From Ancylobacter novellus (GTDB taxonomy: Bacteria > Pseudomonadota > Alphaproteobacteria > Rhizobiales > Xanthobacteraceae): DNA of 64,000 nt. A program made the translations under genes and the position numbers. Location: NCBI GenBank assembly GCA_003241485.1, contig QFQD01000008.1:1-64000 (forward strand), given 5' to 3'. The notes below the pieces were generated by a model. The model made no database searches, had not been told where the DNA came from, and saw only the letters and a program-made list of their open reading frames with translations. Below, in pieces: positions 17,797 to 26,546 of this stretch. Position 1 is the stretch's first letter; the number at the start of each line of letters is the position of its first letter.

Positions 17797-18570
17797 ATGG
17801 CACGCTCTCCCGGAACGAAGGCGACCAAGACAGCGGCACCGGCCGCTGCGGCCACCGCGAAAAAGGCCCGCCCGACAAAGCCGGCCACATCATCGGCTCC
17901 CACGTCATCGGCTCCCGCGTCGGTGACGGTGGAGCAACTCCGGGCACAGGCCCTTGGTGGCTTCCTCGAACTGCTGGCCGCGCGCCCCTTCGAGCGCATC
18001 GGCCTTGGTGACGTCGCGGAACGAGCGGGCGTCAGCCTGTCCGAACTGCGTTCCGCCTATGGCTCGACCTTCGATATTCTCGTCGCCTTCATCCGCGACA
18101 CCGACCGCAAGGTGCTGGCGGCCTCGACCGACGACATGGCCGACGAGCCGCCGCGCGACCGGCTGTTCGACGTGCTGATGCGGCGGCTGGACGTGCTGGC
18201 CCCGCACAAGGCGGCGCTGCGCTCGCTGGCGGAATCGGCCAGGCGCAACCCGTTCTTCGCGCTGGCGCTCAACCGGCTCGCCGTGCGCTCGCAGCAATGG
18301 ATGCTGGCGGCGGCGAAGATCGACGCTGCCGGGCTCAAGGGCGCGGTCCGTGCGCAGGGGCTGGCGCTGGTGTTCGCCCGCGCGGTGCAGACGTTCCTCC
18401 ACGACGAGGACCCCGGCCTTGCCCCGACCATGGCCACGCTCGACCGCGAACTTGCCAAGGGCGAGCGCGCGCTCGGTCTGATCGAGGGGGCGGTCAGCTT
18501 CGCCATGGCCGGGCGGCGACGCGCGAAGGCCGGTGAGGCCGAGGCGCCGGAAGCCCCCGCGGCGGCATGA
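17797..18570 (+). CDS. TetR/AcrR-family transcriptional regulator
   Basis: A 257-aa one-component regulator. An unusual Lys/Ala/Pro/Thr-rich N-terminal tail (about residues 1-42) precedes the TetR helix-turn-helix (LGGFLELLAARPFERIGLGDVAERAGVSLSELRSAYGSTFDILVAFI). The ligand domain is all-helical, and the C-terminus is again Ala/Pro-rich. The target and ligand are unknown. The neighbouring CsaA-like gene starts 31 bp downstream and may be co-transcribed. Confidence 0.85.
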   Translation: MARSPGTKATKTAAPAAAATAKKARPTKPATSSAPTSSAPASVTVEQLRAQALGGFLELLAARPFERIGLGDVAERAGVSLSELRSAYGSTFDILVAFIRDTDRKVLAASTDDMADEPPRDRLFDVLMRRLDVLAPHKAALRSLAESARRNPFFALALNRLAVRSQQWMLAAAKIDAAGLKGAVRAQGLALVFARAVQTFLHDEDPGLAPTMATLDRELAKGERALGLIEGAVSFAMAGRRRAKAGEAEAPEAPAAA

Positions 18571-18601
18571 TGATGCGTAAAGCAAGAGGGAGCACGGTTC
18601 C

Positions 18602-18955
18602 GTGAGTCTGGCGCCGCTGGAACAGATTTCGATCGCCGATTTCCTCAAGGTGGATATCCGCGTCGGCACCATCATTCAGGCCGAGCCGTTTCCCGAGGCG
18701 CGCAAGCCGGCGATCAAGCTGGTGATCGATTTCGGCCCTCACATAGGCTGCCGCAAGTCGACCGCGCAGATCACCGTGCACTACGCGCCGGAAGATCTCG
18801 TCGGCCGGCAGGTGGCGGCGGTGGTGAACTTTCCGCCGCGCCAGATCGGCCCGGCGATCTCCGAAGTGCTGACGTTGGGCTTCCCGGACGAGGACGGCGC
18901 GGTGGTGCTGTTCGCGCCCGACCGCGAGGTGCCGAACGGGGCCCGGCTGTTCTGA
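18602..18955 (+). CDS. csaA: CsaA-like tRNA-binding (OB-fold) protein
   Basis: A 117-aa EMAPII-type OB-fold protein homologous to CsaA, reported to have chaperone-like activity and tRNA binding. It starts at GTG 18602. Family elements are FLKVDIRVGTIIQAEPFPEARKPAIKL, the IGCRKSTAQIT strand, GRQVAAVVNFPPRQIGPAISEVLTLGF and the C-terminal VPNGARLF. The length is exactly that of the family. Confidence 0.92.
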   Translation: MSLAPLEQISIADFLKVDIRVGTIIQAEPFPEARKPAIKLVIDFGPHIGCRKSTAQITVHYAPEDLVGRQVAAVVNFPPRQIGPAISEVLTLGFPDEDGAVVLFAPDREVPNGARLF

Positions 18956-18961
18956 GGCTGG

Positions 18962-20368
18962 CTAGACCGGTATCCGCACTGTCGCCCGCAGGCCGCCGAG
19001 CGGGCTCTCATTGAGCGTCACGTCGCCGCCATGCGCGCGCGCGGCGTCGCGGGCAATGGTGAGGCCAAGGCCCGAGCCGCCGGCATCCTGATTGCGCGCA
19101 TCGTCGAGCCGCACGAACGGGCGAAATACGTCCTCGCGCCGGTTCGCCGGGATGCCGGGACCGTCATCGTCGACAGTAACGGTAAGCCAGCGTTCGTCGC
19201 GCGTGCCGCTGATGACCATGCGGGTGCCGTGGCGCCGGGCATTGGCCGCGAGATTGGCAAGGCAGCGGCGGAAGGCGTCCGGGCGCAGCATCACCATCGG
19301 GTCGTCGCCGAGGAAGCTGGCCGTGACGTTGGCGCCGTGCCGCTCGACGTTGAAGCGGGTGTCCTCGATGATGCGCGCCACGTCGGTGTAGATCGGCGTC
19401 TCGCCGGTGTCGTCGCGCGCGAAGGCGAGATAGGCCTCCAGCATGCTCTGCAGCTCGTCGACATCCTTGCGCAGCCCCTCCGTGTCCGGGCTGTCGCCGA
19501 GCAGCGCCAGCTCCAGCTTGAAGCGGGTGAGGATGGTGCGCATGTCGTGGCTGACGCCTGCCAGCATGGTGGTGCGCTGCTCGATCTGCCGCTCGATGCG
19601 CCGGCGCATCTCAAGGAAGGCAAGCGCCGCCCCGCGCACCTCGCGCGCGCCGCGCGGCCGGAAGCCGGTGACGTCGCGCCCCTTGCCGAAGGCGATGGCG
19701 GCATCGGCCAGCGCCTCGATCGGTTTGATCTGGTTGCGCAGGAACAGGATGGCGACGGCGAGCAGTACCAGCGAGGTGCCAACCATCCAGACCAGGAAGA
19801 TGTGGGAGTTGGAGAGATAGGCCTGGCTGCGGCGGGCGAAGACGCGCATCACCGTGCCGTCCAGCTGCACGCGCACTTCCAGCAGGTTCGACTTGCCGAC
19901 CGTGTCGGTCCAGAACGGCCGGCCGAGCCGCTTGCCCAGCTCGCTGGTGAAGGCGGAATCGAGAATGGAGAAGAACGGCTTCGGGCCGGGCGCGGGCAGG
20001 CGCTCGCCGGGCAGGAACTCCACCGTCAGGCCCATCGCGGTCTGGGCGATTTGCCGGATGCGCTCCTGGTCCTCGGGCGTGGGAAAGTTGACCGCGAGGT
20101 CGGCAACGGCGGCGATATCCTGCGATACGGCGGCGGAGAGGCGCCGCGTGACCGCGTTGTAGTGGCGCTCCATGAAGACGAAGGCCAGCACCGACTGCAG
20201 GATCACCATCGGGGTGACGATGATGATGAGCGAGCGGGCGAACAGGCCCTTCGGCATGATGCGGTTGAACCACGCGCCGAAGCGGGCATTGTTCTCGCGC
20301 ATGCGCGCCTGGGTGTGGCGCAGCCGCGCGCGGGCCGCGCCGACCATATGGGTTTCGAGCAGGCTCAA
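18962..20368 (-). CDS. EnvZ-like HAMP sensor histidine kinase
   Basis: A 468-aa inner-membrane sensor kinase with TM1 at residues 46-66, a periplasmic sensor domain to about 190, TM2 at 191-211, and HAMP to about 265. The HisKA H-box is AGVSHDMRTILTRF (phospho-acceptor H275), and the HATPase motifs are LANLAANARRHG (N box), DDDGPGIP (G1) and GGSGLGLTIARD (G2). It overlaps the response-regulator gene by 4 bp (ATGA). The domain order is that of EnvZ, but the stimulus is unknown. Confidence 0.93.
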   Translation of the reverse strand: MSLLETHMVGAARARLRHTQARMRENNARFGAWFNRIMPKGLFARSLIIIVTPMVILQSVLAFVFMERHYNAVTRRLSAAVSQDIAAVADLAVNFPTPEDQERIRQIAQTAMGLTVEFLPGERLPAPGPKPFFSILDSAFTSELGKRLGRPFWTDTVGKSNLLEVRVQLDGTVMRVFARRSQAYLSNSHIFLVWMVGTSLVLLAVAILFLRNQIKPIEALADAAIAFGKGRDVTGFRPRGAREVRGAALAFLEMRRRIERQIEQRTTMLAGVSHDMRTILTRFKLELALLGDSPDTEGLRKDVDELQSMLEAYLAFARDDTGETPIYTDVARIIEDTRFNVERHGANVTASFLGDDPMVMLRPDAFRRCLANLAANARRHGTRMVISGTRDERWLTVTVDDDGPGIPANRREDVFRPFVRLDDARNQDAGGSGLGLTIARDAARAHGGDVTLNESPLGGLRATVRIPV

Positions 20369-21090
20369 GGCGCGACGACCAGCCGGTAGCCGACCCCTCG
20401 CGCGGTCTGCACATAAGCGGGGTTGGCCGGATCCTTCTCGATCTTGCGGCGCAGGCGGTTGACCTGCACGTCGACGGCGCGGTCACCGGCGGCGGCGCCC
20501 GGTGCCACCAGCGCCTGCCGGGGCACCGTGTCGCCCGGCCGCTCGCTGAGCACGCGCAGCATGTCGCGCTCGCGGTCGGTGAGCCGCACCGGCTCGCCGT
20601 CGCGGGTGAGTTCGCCACGCTCCAGATGGAAGGCGAAGGGGCCGAAACGCACCACCTCGATCGCCTGCGCCTGCGGCGTCGCGGAGCGCTTGATGATGTT
20701 GCCGATGCGCAGCAGCAGCTCGCGCGGCTCGAACGGCTTGGCGAGATAGTCGTCGGCGCCGATCTCCAGCCCCTGGATGCGGTCCTCGGCATCCGAGCGT
20801 GCCGTCAGCATGAGGATCGGCACGGCCGATTCCGCCCGCACGGACCGGGCCAGCTCGAAGCCGTTCTCGCCGGGCATCATTACGTCGAGGATGAGCAGGT
20901 CGAAGGTGAGCCCGCCGAGCCGGGCGCGGGCGTCCGCCGCGGACTCGGCGGTCGTCACGCGGTAGCCGTGCTCGGTGAGGAAGCGCGAGAGCAGGTCGCG
21001 GATGCGGCGGTCGTCATCGACGATCAGCAGGTGTACGGCATCGTCGGCCAGCGCGGCGCGGCTGGTGGCCGCGGTAGTGGCGTTGAGCAT
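20365..21090 (-). CDS. OmpR-family response regulator (PetR-like)
   Basis: A 241-aa regulator. Its REC domain has the acidic pair VDDD, the phospho-acceptor D69 in LILDVMMPGENGF, the conserved Thr in LMLTARSDA and Lys in YLAKPFEPREL. The C-terminal winged helix has LTDRERDMLRVLSERPGDTV and VDVQVNRLRRKIEKDPANPAYVQTARGVGYRLV. It is translationally coupled to the kinase and lies 11 bp after a MarR gene. In Rhodobacter capsulatus petR (OmpR-type) and petP (MarR-type) adjoin and are needed for petABC; the same pairing here suggests PetR, without proof. Confidence 0.92.
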   Translation of the reverse strand: MLNATTAATSRAALADDAVHLLIVDDDRRIRDLLSRFLTEHGYRVTTAESAADARARLGGLTFDLLILDVMMPGENGFELARSVRAESAVPILMLTARSDAEDRIQGLEIGADDYLAKPFEPRELLLRIGNIIKRSATPQAQAIEVVRFGPFAFHLERGELTRDGEPVRLTDRERDMLRVLSERPGDTVPRQALVAPGAAAGDRAVDVQVNRLRRKIEKDPANPAYVQTARGVGYRLVVAP

Positions 21091-21101
21091 CTAGGTCTCC
21101 C

Positions 21102-21740
21102 TCAACCCGCCGGGCGCGTCGACGGTGCGTTCCGGGTGCCGGCGTCCTTGGCGGGGCCGCCCTTGGCCGGAGCGCTTTTGCCGGCGCGCGATTCCGCCGC
21201 CTGATCGGCGCGGGCGATCAGCTTCTCCACGGCGCCGCGATCCTCGGGGTCGATCATGGCGACAAGAAAGCGGCGGCCCTGGTCGCGCGAATCCGCGCCG
21301 CACTCGTCCAGCGCCCGGCGGATGCGCCGCGACTGGATGGCGACGAATTCCTGCGCCAGCGCCTCGCCCTTGGGCGTGAGATGGAGCAGCCGCTGGCGAC
21401 GGTCGGAGGCGCCGGCGCGGCTGTCGATGAAACCCTGATCGACCAGCTCGCGCAGCACGCGGCCGAGGCTCTGCTTGGTGATGCGCAGAATGTCGAGGAG
21501 GTCCGTCACACGCATACCAGGGTGGCGATAGACGAAATGCAGCACGCGGTGGTGGGCGCGGCCGAAGCCTATGCCTTGCAGGATCTCGTCCGGATCAGAG
21601 ACGAAGTTCCTGTAAGCAAAGAAGAAAAGCTCGATCAGGTCGACCAGCGACTCGCCATCGCCCACACCGGCGGGGCGGCCGGGAGCGACAGGTTCGCCCT
21701 TGGAGGGGCGCGATTGCAGCGAGACATTTATGTCAGCCAT
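21102..21740 (-). CDS. MarR-family transcriptional regulator (PetP-like)
   Basis: A 212-aa winged-helix protein with a basic, Ala/Lys/Gly-rich C-terminal tail (from about residue 175). The MarR core runs FGRAHHRVLHFVYRHPGMRVTDLLDILRITKQSLGRVLRELVDQGFI and SDRRQRLLHLTPKG (the wing). The pairing with an OmpR-type regulator resembles petP-petR. It is divergent from ilvE, across a region with several TCGTT boxes. Confidence 0.88.
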   Translation of the reverse strand: MADINVSLQSRPSKGEPVAPGRPAGVGDGESLVDLIELFFFAYRNFVSDPDEILQGIGFGRAHHRVLHFVYRHPGMRVTDLLDILRITKQSLGRVLRELVDQGFIDSRAGASDRRQRLLHLTPKGEALAQEFVAIQSRRIRRALDECGADSRDQGRRFLVAMIDPEDRGAVEKLIARADQAAESRAGKSAPAKGGPAKDAGTRNAPSTRPAG

Positions 21741-21751
21741 GTTGACTTTTT

Positions 21752-21869
21752 TCGTTATGATCGTTACCCAGATGTCCCGTTCAACGAAAGGATCGTTCGG
21801 CCCGGCCGGGTGATCCTGACATGAACGGGTTAGACCAACTGCCCCTGCGTGGGGTGGCGAACGATAACG
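21752..21869. promoter_or_regulatory. Cluster of TCGTT/AACGA boxes in the marR-ilvE divergent region
   Basis: A direct repeat TCGTTA-TGA-TCGTTA (21752-21766), an inverted repeat AACGA-N5-TCGTT (21784-21798) and AACGATAACG (21860-21869) fall within 120 bp of the marR start and upstream of ilvE. They may be operators for the MarR protein or the adjacent response regulator. This is inference from repetition only. Confidence 0.35.
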
Positions 21870-21989
21870 GGACTTCGGCTGCGAGGCAAAGTATTGCGCT
21901 CGTCAAACCACGCCGAAGCCACCACGCTGAAGGAACAGAAGGCCGCGACGTCTCCATGGGCGTCCGTGGCCTGTTTGGGAGATGCAACC

Positions 21990-23522
21990 ATGGCAAGCGA
22001 GCCTTTCGACAAACGCAGCGGCTGGATCTGGTATGACGGCGCCTTCGTGCCGTGGCAGGATGCCCAGGTCCATGTCCTGACCCACGGGCTGCATTATGGC
22101 AGCTGCGTATTCGAGGGCGAGCGCGCCTATGGCGGCGAGATTTTCAAGCTCGACGAGCACACGGCACGTCTGAAGGAGAGCGCCCGGCTGCTCGACTTCG
22201 AGATTCCCTATGGCGAGGCGGAGATCAACGCGGCCTGCCGCGAGCTGTTGGCCAAGCAGAACCTCAAGGACGCCTATCTGCGCCCCGTCGCCTGGCGCGG
22301 CTCGGACATGATGGGCGTCTCGGCGCAGCACAACCAGATCCACCTCGCCATCGCGGCGTGGGAATGGCCGAGCTATTTCGATCCGGCCGAGCGCCTGAAG
22401 GGCATACGCATCGGTCAGGCGAAGTATCGCCGCCCCGATCCGCTGACCGCGCCCTCGACCTCGAAGGCGGCGGGCCTGTACATGATCTGCACCATCTCCA
22501 AGCATGCCGCCGAGCGCGAGGGCTATGCCGACGCGCTGATGCTGGACTGGCGCGGCCGCGTGGCCGAGTGCACCGGCGCCAACATCTTCTTCGTGAAGAA
22601 CGGCGTCATCCACACGCCGGAGGCCGATGCGTTCCTGAACGGCATCACCCGCCAGACCGTGCTCGACCTCGCCAAGCGGCGCGGCATCGAGATTCATGAG
22701 CGGGCGATCATGCCTGAGGAGCTGGAGAGCTTCGACGAGTGCTTCATCACCGGCACTGCCGCCGAGGTGACGCCGGTGTCGGAAATCGCCGGCCGCCACT
22801 ACCAGCCGGGCCCGGTGACCAAGACGCTGTTCGACGACTACATGGCCGAAGTGCAGCCCAAGAAGGCCGCGGCCTGCCGTGTGGCCGGCATTTTCATGTC
22901 CGGGCTAGCTCCACCGGCCCGCCGCGTCGTCGTCCGCCTCCTTGGCGGCGACCCAGCTGTTGGCGGCTTCGCGCTCCTCCAGTTTCCAGAACGGCGCGCG
23001 GGTCTTCAGCCAGTCCATCAGGAACTCGGCGGCCTCGAATGCGGCGGTGCGGTGCGACGAGGTGGTGACGACCAGCACGATGTTGTCGCCGGGCACCATC
23101 CGCCCGAAGCGGTGGATGACGGTGGCGCCGAGCAGCGGCCAGCGTCCGCGCGCCTCGGTGACAAGGCGGCCGATCTCTTCTTCCGCCATGCCGGGATAAT
23201 GTTCCAGCGTCAGCGCGATGAGCGGGGCGCCGCCCGGCGCGTCGTCATTGCGGCACAGGCCGGTGAAGGTGACGACGGCGCCGACATCGGTGCGCCCGTG
23301 CGTGAGCGCGGCGGCCTCGGCGGCGGCATCGAAATCCTCGGACTGGATGCGGACGGTAAACATGCCGCCCTCCTGTTCAGCCGCCGGTCATGGGCGGGAA
23401 AAAAGCCACTTCGCGGGCGGTGCCGATCGGCGTGTCGGGCTTGGCGTGCTTGCGGTCGAGCGCGGCGCGCACCACGCGCGGATTCTCGAAGGCGTGTGCA
23501 TAACCCTCGCCGCGGTCCTTGA
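21990..23522 (+). CDS. ilvE: Branched-chain amino acid aminotransferase, with apparent stop-codon loss
   Basis: A PLP class IV transaminase interconverting Leu/Ile/Val with their keto acids. It starts MASEPFDKRSGWIWYDG at 21990 with GGGAG upstream; the PLP lysine is K159 in PSTSKAAGLY. Homologues end at about 295 aa, just after a PK-x-AAA tail. Here codon 296, at the expected stop, is TGC (22875-22877), not TGA. The frame stays open to 23522 (510 codons in all), adding a Gly/Arg-rich tail read antisense through moaE and into moaD. The functional enzyme is 21990 to about 22874; the tail is probably either a sequence error or a real stop-loss. Confidence 0.85.
   Translation: MASEPFDKRSGWIWYDGAFVPWQDAQVHVLTHGLHYGSCVFEGERAYGGEIFKLDEHTARLKESARLLDFEIPYGEAEINAACRELLAKQNLKDAYLRPVAWRGSDMMGVSAQHNQIHLAIAAWEWPSYFDPAERLKGIRIGQAKYRRPDPLTAPSTSKAAGLYMICTISKHAAEREGYADALMLDWRGRVAECTGANIFFVKNGVIHTPEADAFLNGITRQTVLDLAKRRGIEIHERAIMPEELESFDECFITGTAAEVTPVSEIAGRHYQPGPVTKTLFDDYMAEVQPKKAAACRVAGIFMSGLAPPARRVVVRLLGGDPAVGGFALLQFPERRAGLQPVHQELGGLECGGAVRRGGDDQHDVVAGHHPPEAVDDGGAEQRPASARLGDKAADLFFRHAGIMFQRQRDERGAARRVVIAAQAGEGDDGADIGAPVRERGGLGGGIEILGLDADGKHAALLFSRRSWAGKKPLRGRCRSACRAWRACGRARRAPRADSRRRVHNPRRGP
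22905..23363 (-). CDS. moaE: Molybdopterin synthase catalytic subunit MoaE
   Basis: The large subunit of MPT synthase, which inserts the dithiolene sulfurs into cPMP. The 152-aa product has VRIQSEDFDAAAEAAALTHG, the anion-site HRFGRMVPGDNIVLVVTTSSHR, and the catalytic lysine region MDWLKTRAPFWKLEE. It is 13 bp downstream of moaD and converges on ilvE with no usual intergenic gap; its stop lies 30 bp from the expected ilvE end. Confidence 0.96.
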   Translation of the reverse strand: MFTVRIQSEDFDAAAEAAALTHGRTDVGAVVTFTGLCRNDDAPGGAPLIALTLEHYPGMAEEEIGRLVTEARGRWPLLGATVIHRFGRMVPGDNIVLVVTTSSHRTAAFEAAEFLMDWLKTRAPFWKLEEREAANSWVAAKEADDDAAGRWS

Positions 23523-23628
23523 GATGGGCGGCCAGCTCGGCGACGGTGCGGACGGTGGCGGGAACGTCGATGTCCTCGCCCTCCAGCCCGATGCGCTCGC
23601 GCACCCAGGCGAAATAGAGAATCTTCAA
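23377..23628 (-). CDS. moaD: Molybdopterin synthase sulfur carrier subunit MoaD
   Basis: A ubiquitin-fold sulfur carrier of 83 aa ending in the required Gly-Gly (FPPMTGG), which is adenylylated and thiocarboxylated by the MoeB system. It starts MKILYFAWVRERIG with a TTG codon at 23628. That TTG shares bases with the pgsA stop (TTGA), implying translational coupling. It is followed by moaE. Confidence 0.93.
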   Translation of the reverse strand: MKILYFAWVRERIGLEGEDIDVPATVRTVAELAAHLKDRGEGYAHAFENPRVVRAALDRKHAKPDTPIGTAREVAFFPPMTGG

Positions 23629-24266
23629 CGCTCGTCCTCGATCAGATGGCGCGCGCCGGCGCGGAAATAGTCCCAGCCCGTATATAGGGTGAGAACTGCC
23701 GCGACCCAGAGCAGCATGACGCCGACCAGCGTGATGCCGGGCACGAGGAGATCGGCCGCCGGTCCCGCCAGCAAGACGCCGACCGCGACCAGCTGCGCGG
23801 TGGTCTTCCACTTGGCGAGGCGGGTGACGGGGACGCTGACGCGCAGTTCGGCGAGAAATTCGCGCAGGCCCGAGACGAGGATCTCGCGGCACAGAATCAC
23901 CACGGCGGCCCAGAGCGACCAGCCGCGAATGGTCCCGTCCGAGGCCAGCATAAGCAGAGAGGTCGAGACCAGCAGCTTGTCGGCGATTGGGTCGAGCATG
24001 CGGCCGATGGCCGATTGCTGCTGCCAGGCGCGGGCGAGATAGCCGTCGAAGAAATCGGTGATAGCCGCGACGATGTAGAGACCGAGCGCGATCCAGCGCA
24101 GCCACAGGCCGCCGGCGAGGATGTCGGACCAGAACAGGCAGGCGGCGACCAGCGGCACCGCCACGCAGCGGCCATAGGTCAAAAGGTTTGGCAGCGAGAA
24201 GGCATGGCCCCGTTTCATCTGAACCGGCTCCTCCACCGTCGGCTGGCTGCTCACAACATCGACCAT
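23625..24266 (-). CDS. pgsA: CDP-diacylglycerol-glycerol-3-phosphate 3-phosphatidyltransferase
   Basis: The committed step of phosphatidylglycerol and cardiolipin synthesis in the inner membrane. The 213-aa protein has the CDP-alcohol phosphotransferase signature D-G-x2-A-R-x8-G-x3-D-x3-D in FFDGYLARAWQQQSAIGRMLDPIADKLL, and about five TM segments. A short cytoplasmic N-terminal extension precedes LPNLLTYGRCVAVPLVA. It is in an operon with moaD-moaE downstream, as in many Hyphomicrobiales (uvrC-pgsA-moaD-moaE). Confidence 0.95.
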   Translation of the reverse strand: MVDVVSSQPTVEEPVQMKRGHAFSLPNLLTYGRCVAVPLVAACLFWSDILAGGLWLRWIALGLYIVAAITDFFDGYLARAWQQQSAIGRMLDPIADKLLVSTSLLMLASDGTIRGWSLWAAVVILCREILVSGLREFLAELRVSVPVTRLAKWKTTAQLVAVGVLLAGPAADLLVPGITLVGVMLLWVAAVLTLYTGWDYFRAGARHLIEDER

Positions 24267-24397
24267 GCTCTACTGGTCTCCCAGGAAAGGGACGTAGCCA
24301 CGCGGGTGCCTTACGTCAATCGCAAGCGCCCATCTTGCGGGCGCGCTGTGACCATCGCGTGGCGGCCAGCGTGGAAGACGGCGCGGCGTTGACCGCG

Positions 24398-26440
24398 CTA
24401 TCCCGGCTTGGCGTGGAAGAAATCATACACGGCGCGTGCTGTCGCTGCGTTAACGCCGGGCACGGCTTCGAGATCGGCGAGCGAGGCGCGCTCGATCGCC
24501 TTCAGCGTGCCGAAATGGCGCAGCAGGGCGCGCTTGCGGGTGGGGCCGATGCCGGGAATTTCCTGCAGGCCAGCCTGGGTGATGTCCTTCTTGCGCCGGG
24601 CGCGGTGCGAGCCGATGGCGAAGCGGTGCGCCTCGTCGCGCAGGCGCTGCACGAAATAGAGCACCGGGTCGCGCGCCTCCAGCCGGAACGGTTCGCGTCC
24701 GGGGATGTAGAAGGTCTCGCGGCCGGCATCACGGTCCGGCCCCTTGGCGACGCCGACGAGCGGCACGTCGTGAATGCCGAGTTCGGCGAGCGTCTCGGCC
24801 GTGGCCTTCAGCTGGCCGGGGCCGCCATCGATCAGCAGCAGATCCGGCCAGGCGGTGGAGGCGGCCTCGGCCGGTTCCGCGGCGTCCTTCTCTCCCTCCG
24901 GGAGGGCGGGCGCGTCGGCGGCGTCACCGCCTCGCGGATTTTCGCGCAGCAGCCGCGAGAAGCGCCGCGTCAGCACCTCGCGCATCATGCCGTAGTCGTC
25001 GCCGGGGGTAAGCTCGGTCGAGCGGATGTTGAACTTTCGGTACTGGCTCTTGGCGAAGCCTTCCGGCCCGGCGACGATCATCCCGCCGACCGCATTGGTG
25101 CCCATGATGTGGCTGTTGTCGTAGACCTCGATGCGCTTCGGGCTCGCGGGAAGCGAGAAGGCGCGCGCCAGCTCGTCCAGCAGCCGGGCCTGACTGGCGC
25201 TTTCCGCCAGCTTGCGGCCGAGCGCCTCGCGCGCATTCTGCAGCGCATGCTCGACAAGTTCGCGCTTCTCCCCGCGCTTGGGTGTCGCGATCTCGACGCG
25301 ATGGCCGGCGCGGGTGGCCAGCGCTTCCTCCAACAATTCGCGCTCGCCAATGTCATGGCTGAGCAGGATGAGGGCAGGGCAGGGCTTGTCCTCGTAGAAC
25401 TGGGCGAGGAAAGATTCCAGCACCTCGCCGGGGCCGAGCGAACGGTCGGCACGCGGGTAAAGCGCGTGGTTCCCCCAGTTCTGGCCGGTGCGGAAGAAGA
25501 ACACCTGCACGCAGGTCGCCCCGCCTTCCTGATGGATGGCGAACACGTCCGCCTCCTCCACCGAGCGAGGATTGATGCCCTGCGTGCCCTGCACCGCGGA
25601 GAGCGCGGCCAGGCGGTCGCGCAGAACGGCGGCACGCTCGAATTCCAGCTCCTCGGCCGCGTGCTCCATCTCGCGGGCCAGATGCTCCTTCACCACGCGG
25701 CTCTTGCCGGACAGGAACTCGCGCGCCTCGCGGACATATTCCGCGTAGTCGGTATGGTTCACCTCGCCGGTGCACGGGCCGGCGCAGCGCTTGATCTGGA
25801 ACAGGAGACAGGGGCGGGTGCGCGCCTCGTAGAACGAATCCGAGCAGGAGCGCACCAGGAACGCCTTCTGCAGCGCGTTGATGGTGCGGTTCACCGCCCA
25901 GACCGAGGCGAAGGGGCCGTAATAATCGCCCGGCCGGTTGCGCGCGCCGCGATGCTTGGTGATCTGCGGCGCGGCGTGGTCGCGGGTGATCAGGATATAG
26001 GGAAACGACTTGTCGTCGCGCAGCAGCACGTTGAAGCGGGGGCGCAGCTGCTTGATGAGGTTGGCTTCCAGCAGCAGCGCCTCGGTTTCCGTTCCGGTCG
26101 AGACGAACTCCATCTCGGCGGTGGCGGCGACCATGCGCATGATGCGGGCGGTGAGGCCGGTGGGGCGCGTATAGGCGACAATGCGGCGCTTGATGCTCTT
26201 GGCCTTGCCGACATAGAGCACCGCGCCGTCCGTGCCGACCATGCGGTAGACGCCCGGCCCGTTCGGCGCGTGCTTGATGGCGCGCTGAATGGCGGCCCGG
26301 CCAATGGCCACAGAGCCCGCGGCGGGTTCGGCGTCGTCCTGCGCCAGGTCGTCGGCAAGAAGCAGCGCCTCGTCCTCGGCCTCGGTGAGGTCGAGATCCG
26401 CGTCGAGGTCGGGGTCATTATCGGGAGGTCGGGCGATCAT
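24398..26440 (-). CDS. uvrC: UvrABC excinuclease subunit C
   Basis: Makes both incisions in nucleotide excision repair. The 680-aa protein has an acidic N-terminal extension (about 50 residues of Asp/Glu/Leu), then the GIY-YIG nuclease (GPGVYRMVGTDGAVLYVGKA). A UVR motif (EHAAEELEFERAAVLRDRLAAL) follows, then the RNase H-like 5' nuclease (EVYDNSHIMG, LLLIDGGPGQL) and tandem HhH (IPGIGPTRKRALLRHFG, VPGVNAATARAVYDFF). A Pro/Glu/Ala insert sits before LLLIDGGPG. uvrB lies 12 kb downstream on the other strand. Confidence 0.97.
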   Translation of the reverse strand: MIARPPDNDPDLDADLDLTEAEDEALLLADDLAQDDAEPAAGSVAIGRAAIQRAIKHAPNGPGVYRMVGTDGAVLYVGKAKSIKRRIVAYTRPTGLTARIMRMVAATAEMEFVSTGTETEALLLEANLIKQLRPRFNVLLRDDKSFPYILITRDHAAPQITKHRGARNRPGDYYGPFASVWAVNRTINALQKAFLVRSCSDSFYEARTRPCLLFQIKRCAGPCTGEVNHTDYAEYVREAREFLSGKSRVVKEHLAREMEHAAEELEFERAAVLRDRLAALSAVQGTQGINPRSVEEADVFAIHQEGGATCVQVFFFRTGQNWGNHALYPRADRSLGPGEVLESFLAQFYEDKPCPALILLSHDIGERELLEEALATRAGHRVEIATPKRGEKRELVEHALQNAREALGRKLAESASQARLLDELARAFSLPASPKRIEVYDNSHIMGTNAVGGMIVAGPEGFAKSQYRKFNIRSTELTPGDDYGMMREVLTRRFSRLLRENPRGGDAADAPALPEGEKDAAEPAEAASTAWPDLLLIDGGPGQLKATAETLAELGIHDVPLVGVAKGPDRDAGRETFYIPGREPFRLEARDPVLYFVQRLRDEAHRFAIGSHRARRKKDITQAGLQEIPGIGPTRKRALLRHFGTLKAIERASLADLEAVPGVNAATARAVYDFFHAKPG

Positions 26441-26546
26441 GCGGGCCTAAAATAAGGATTCGGGGGCGCCGCGAACAGAGGTGGCTCTGGCGAAAGCGCT
26501 GCCGGCCCCGCTTACCACGCTGTGGGGTGCATGTTAGAAGATTTCC

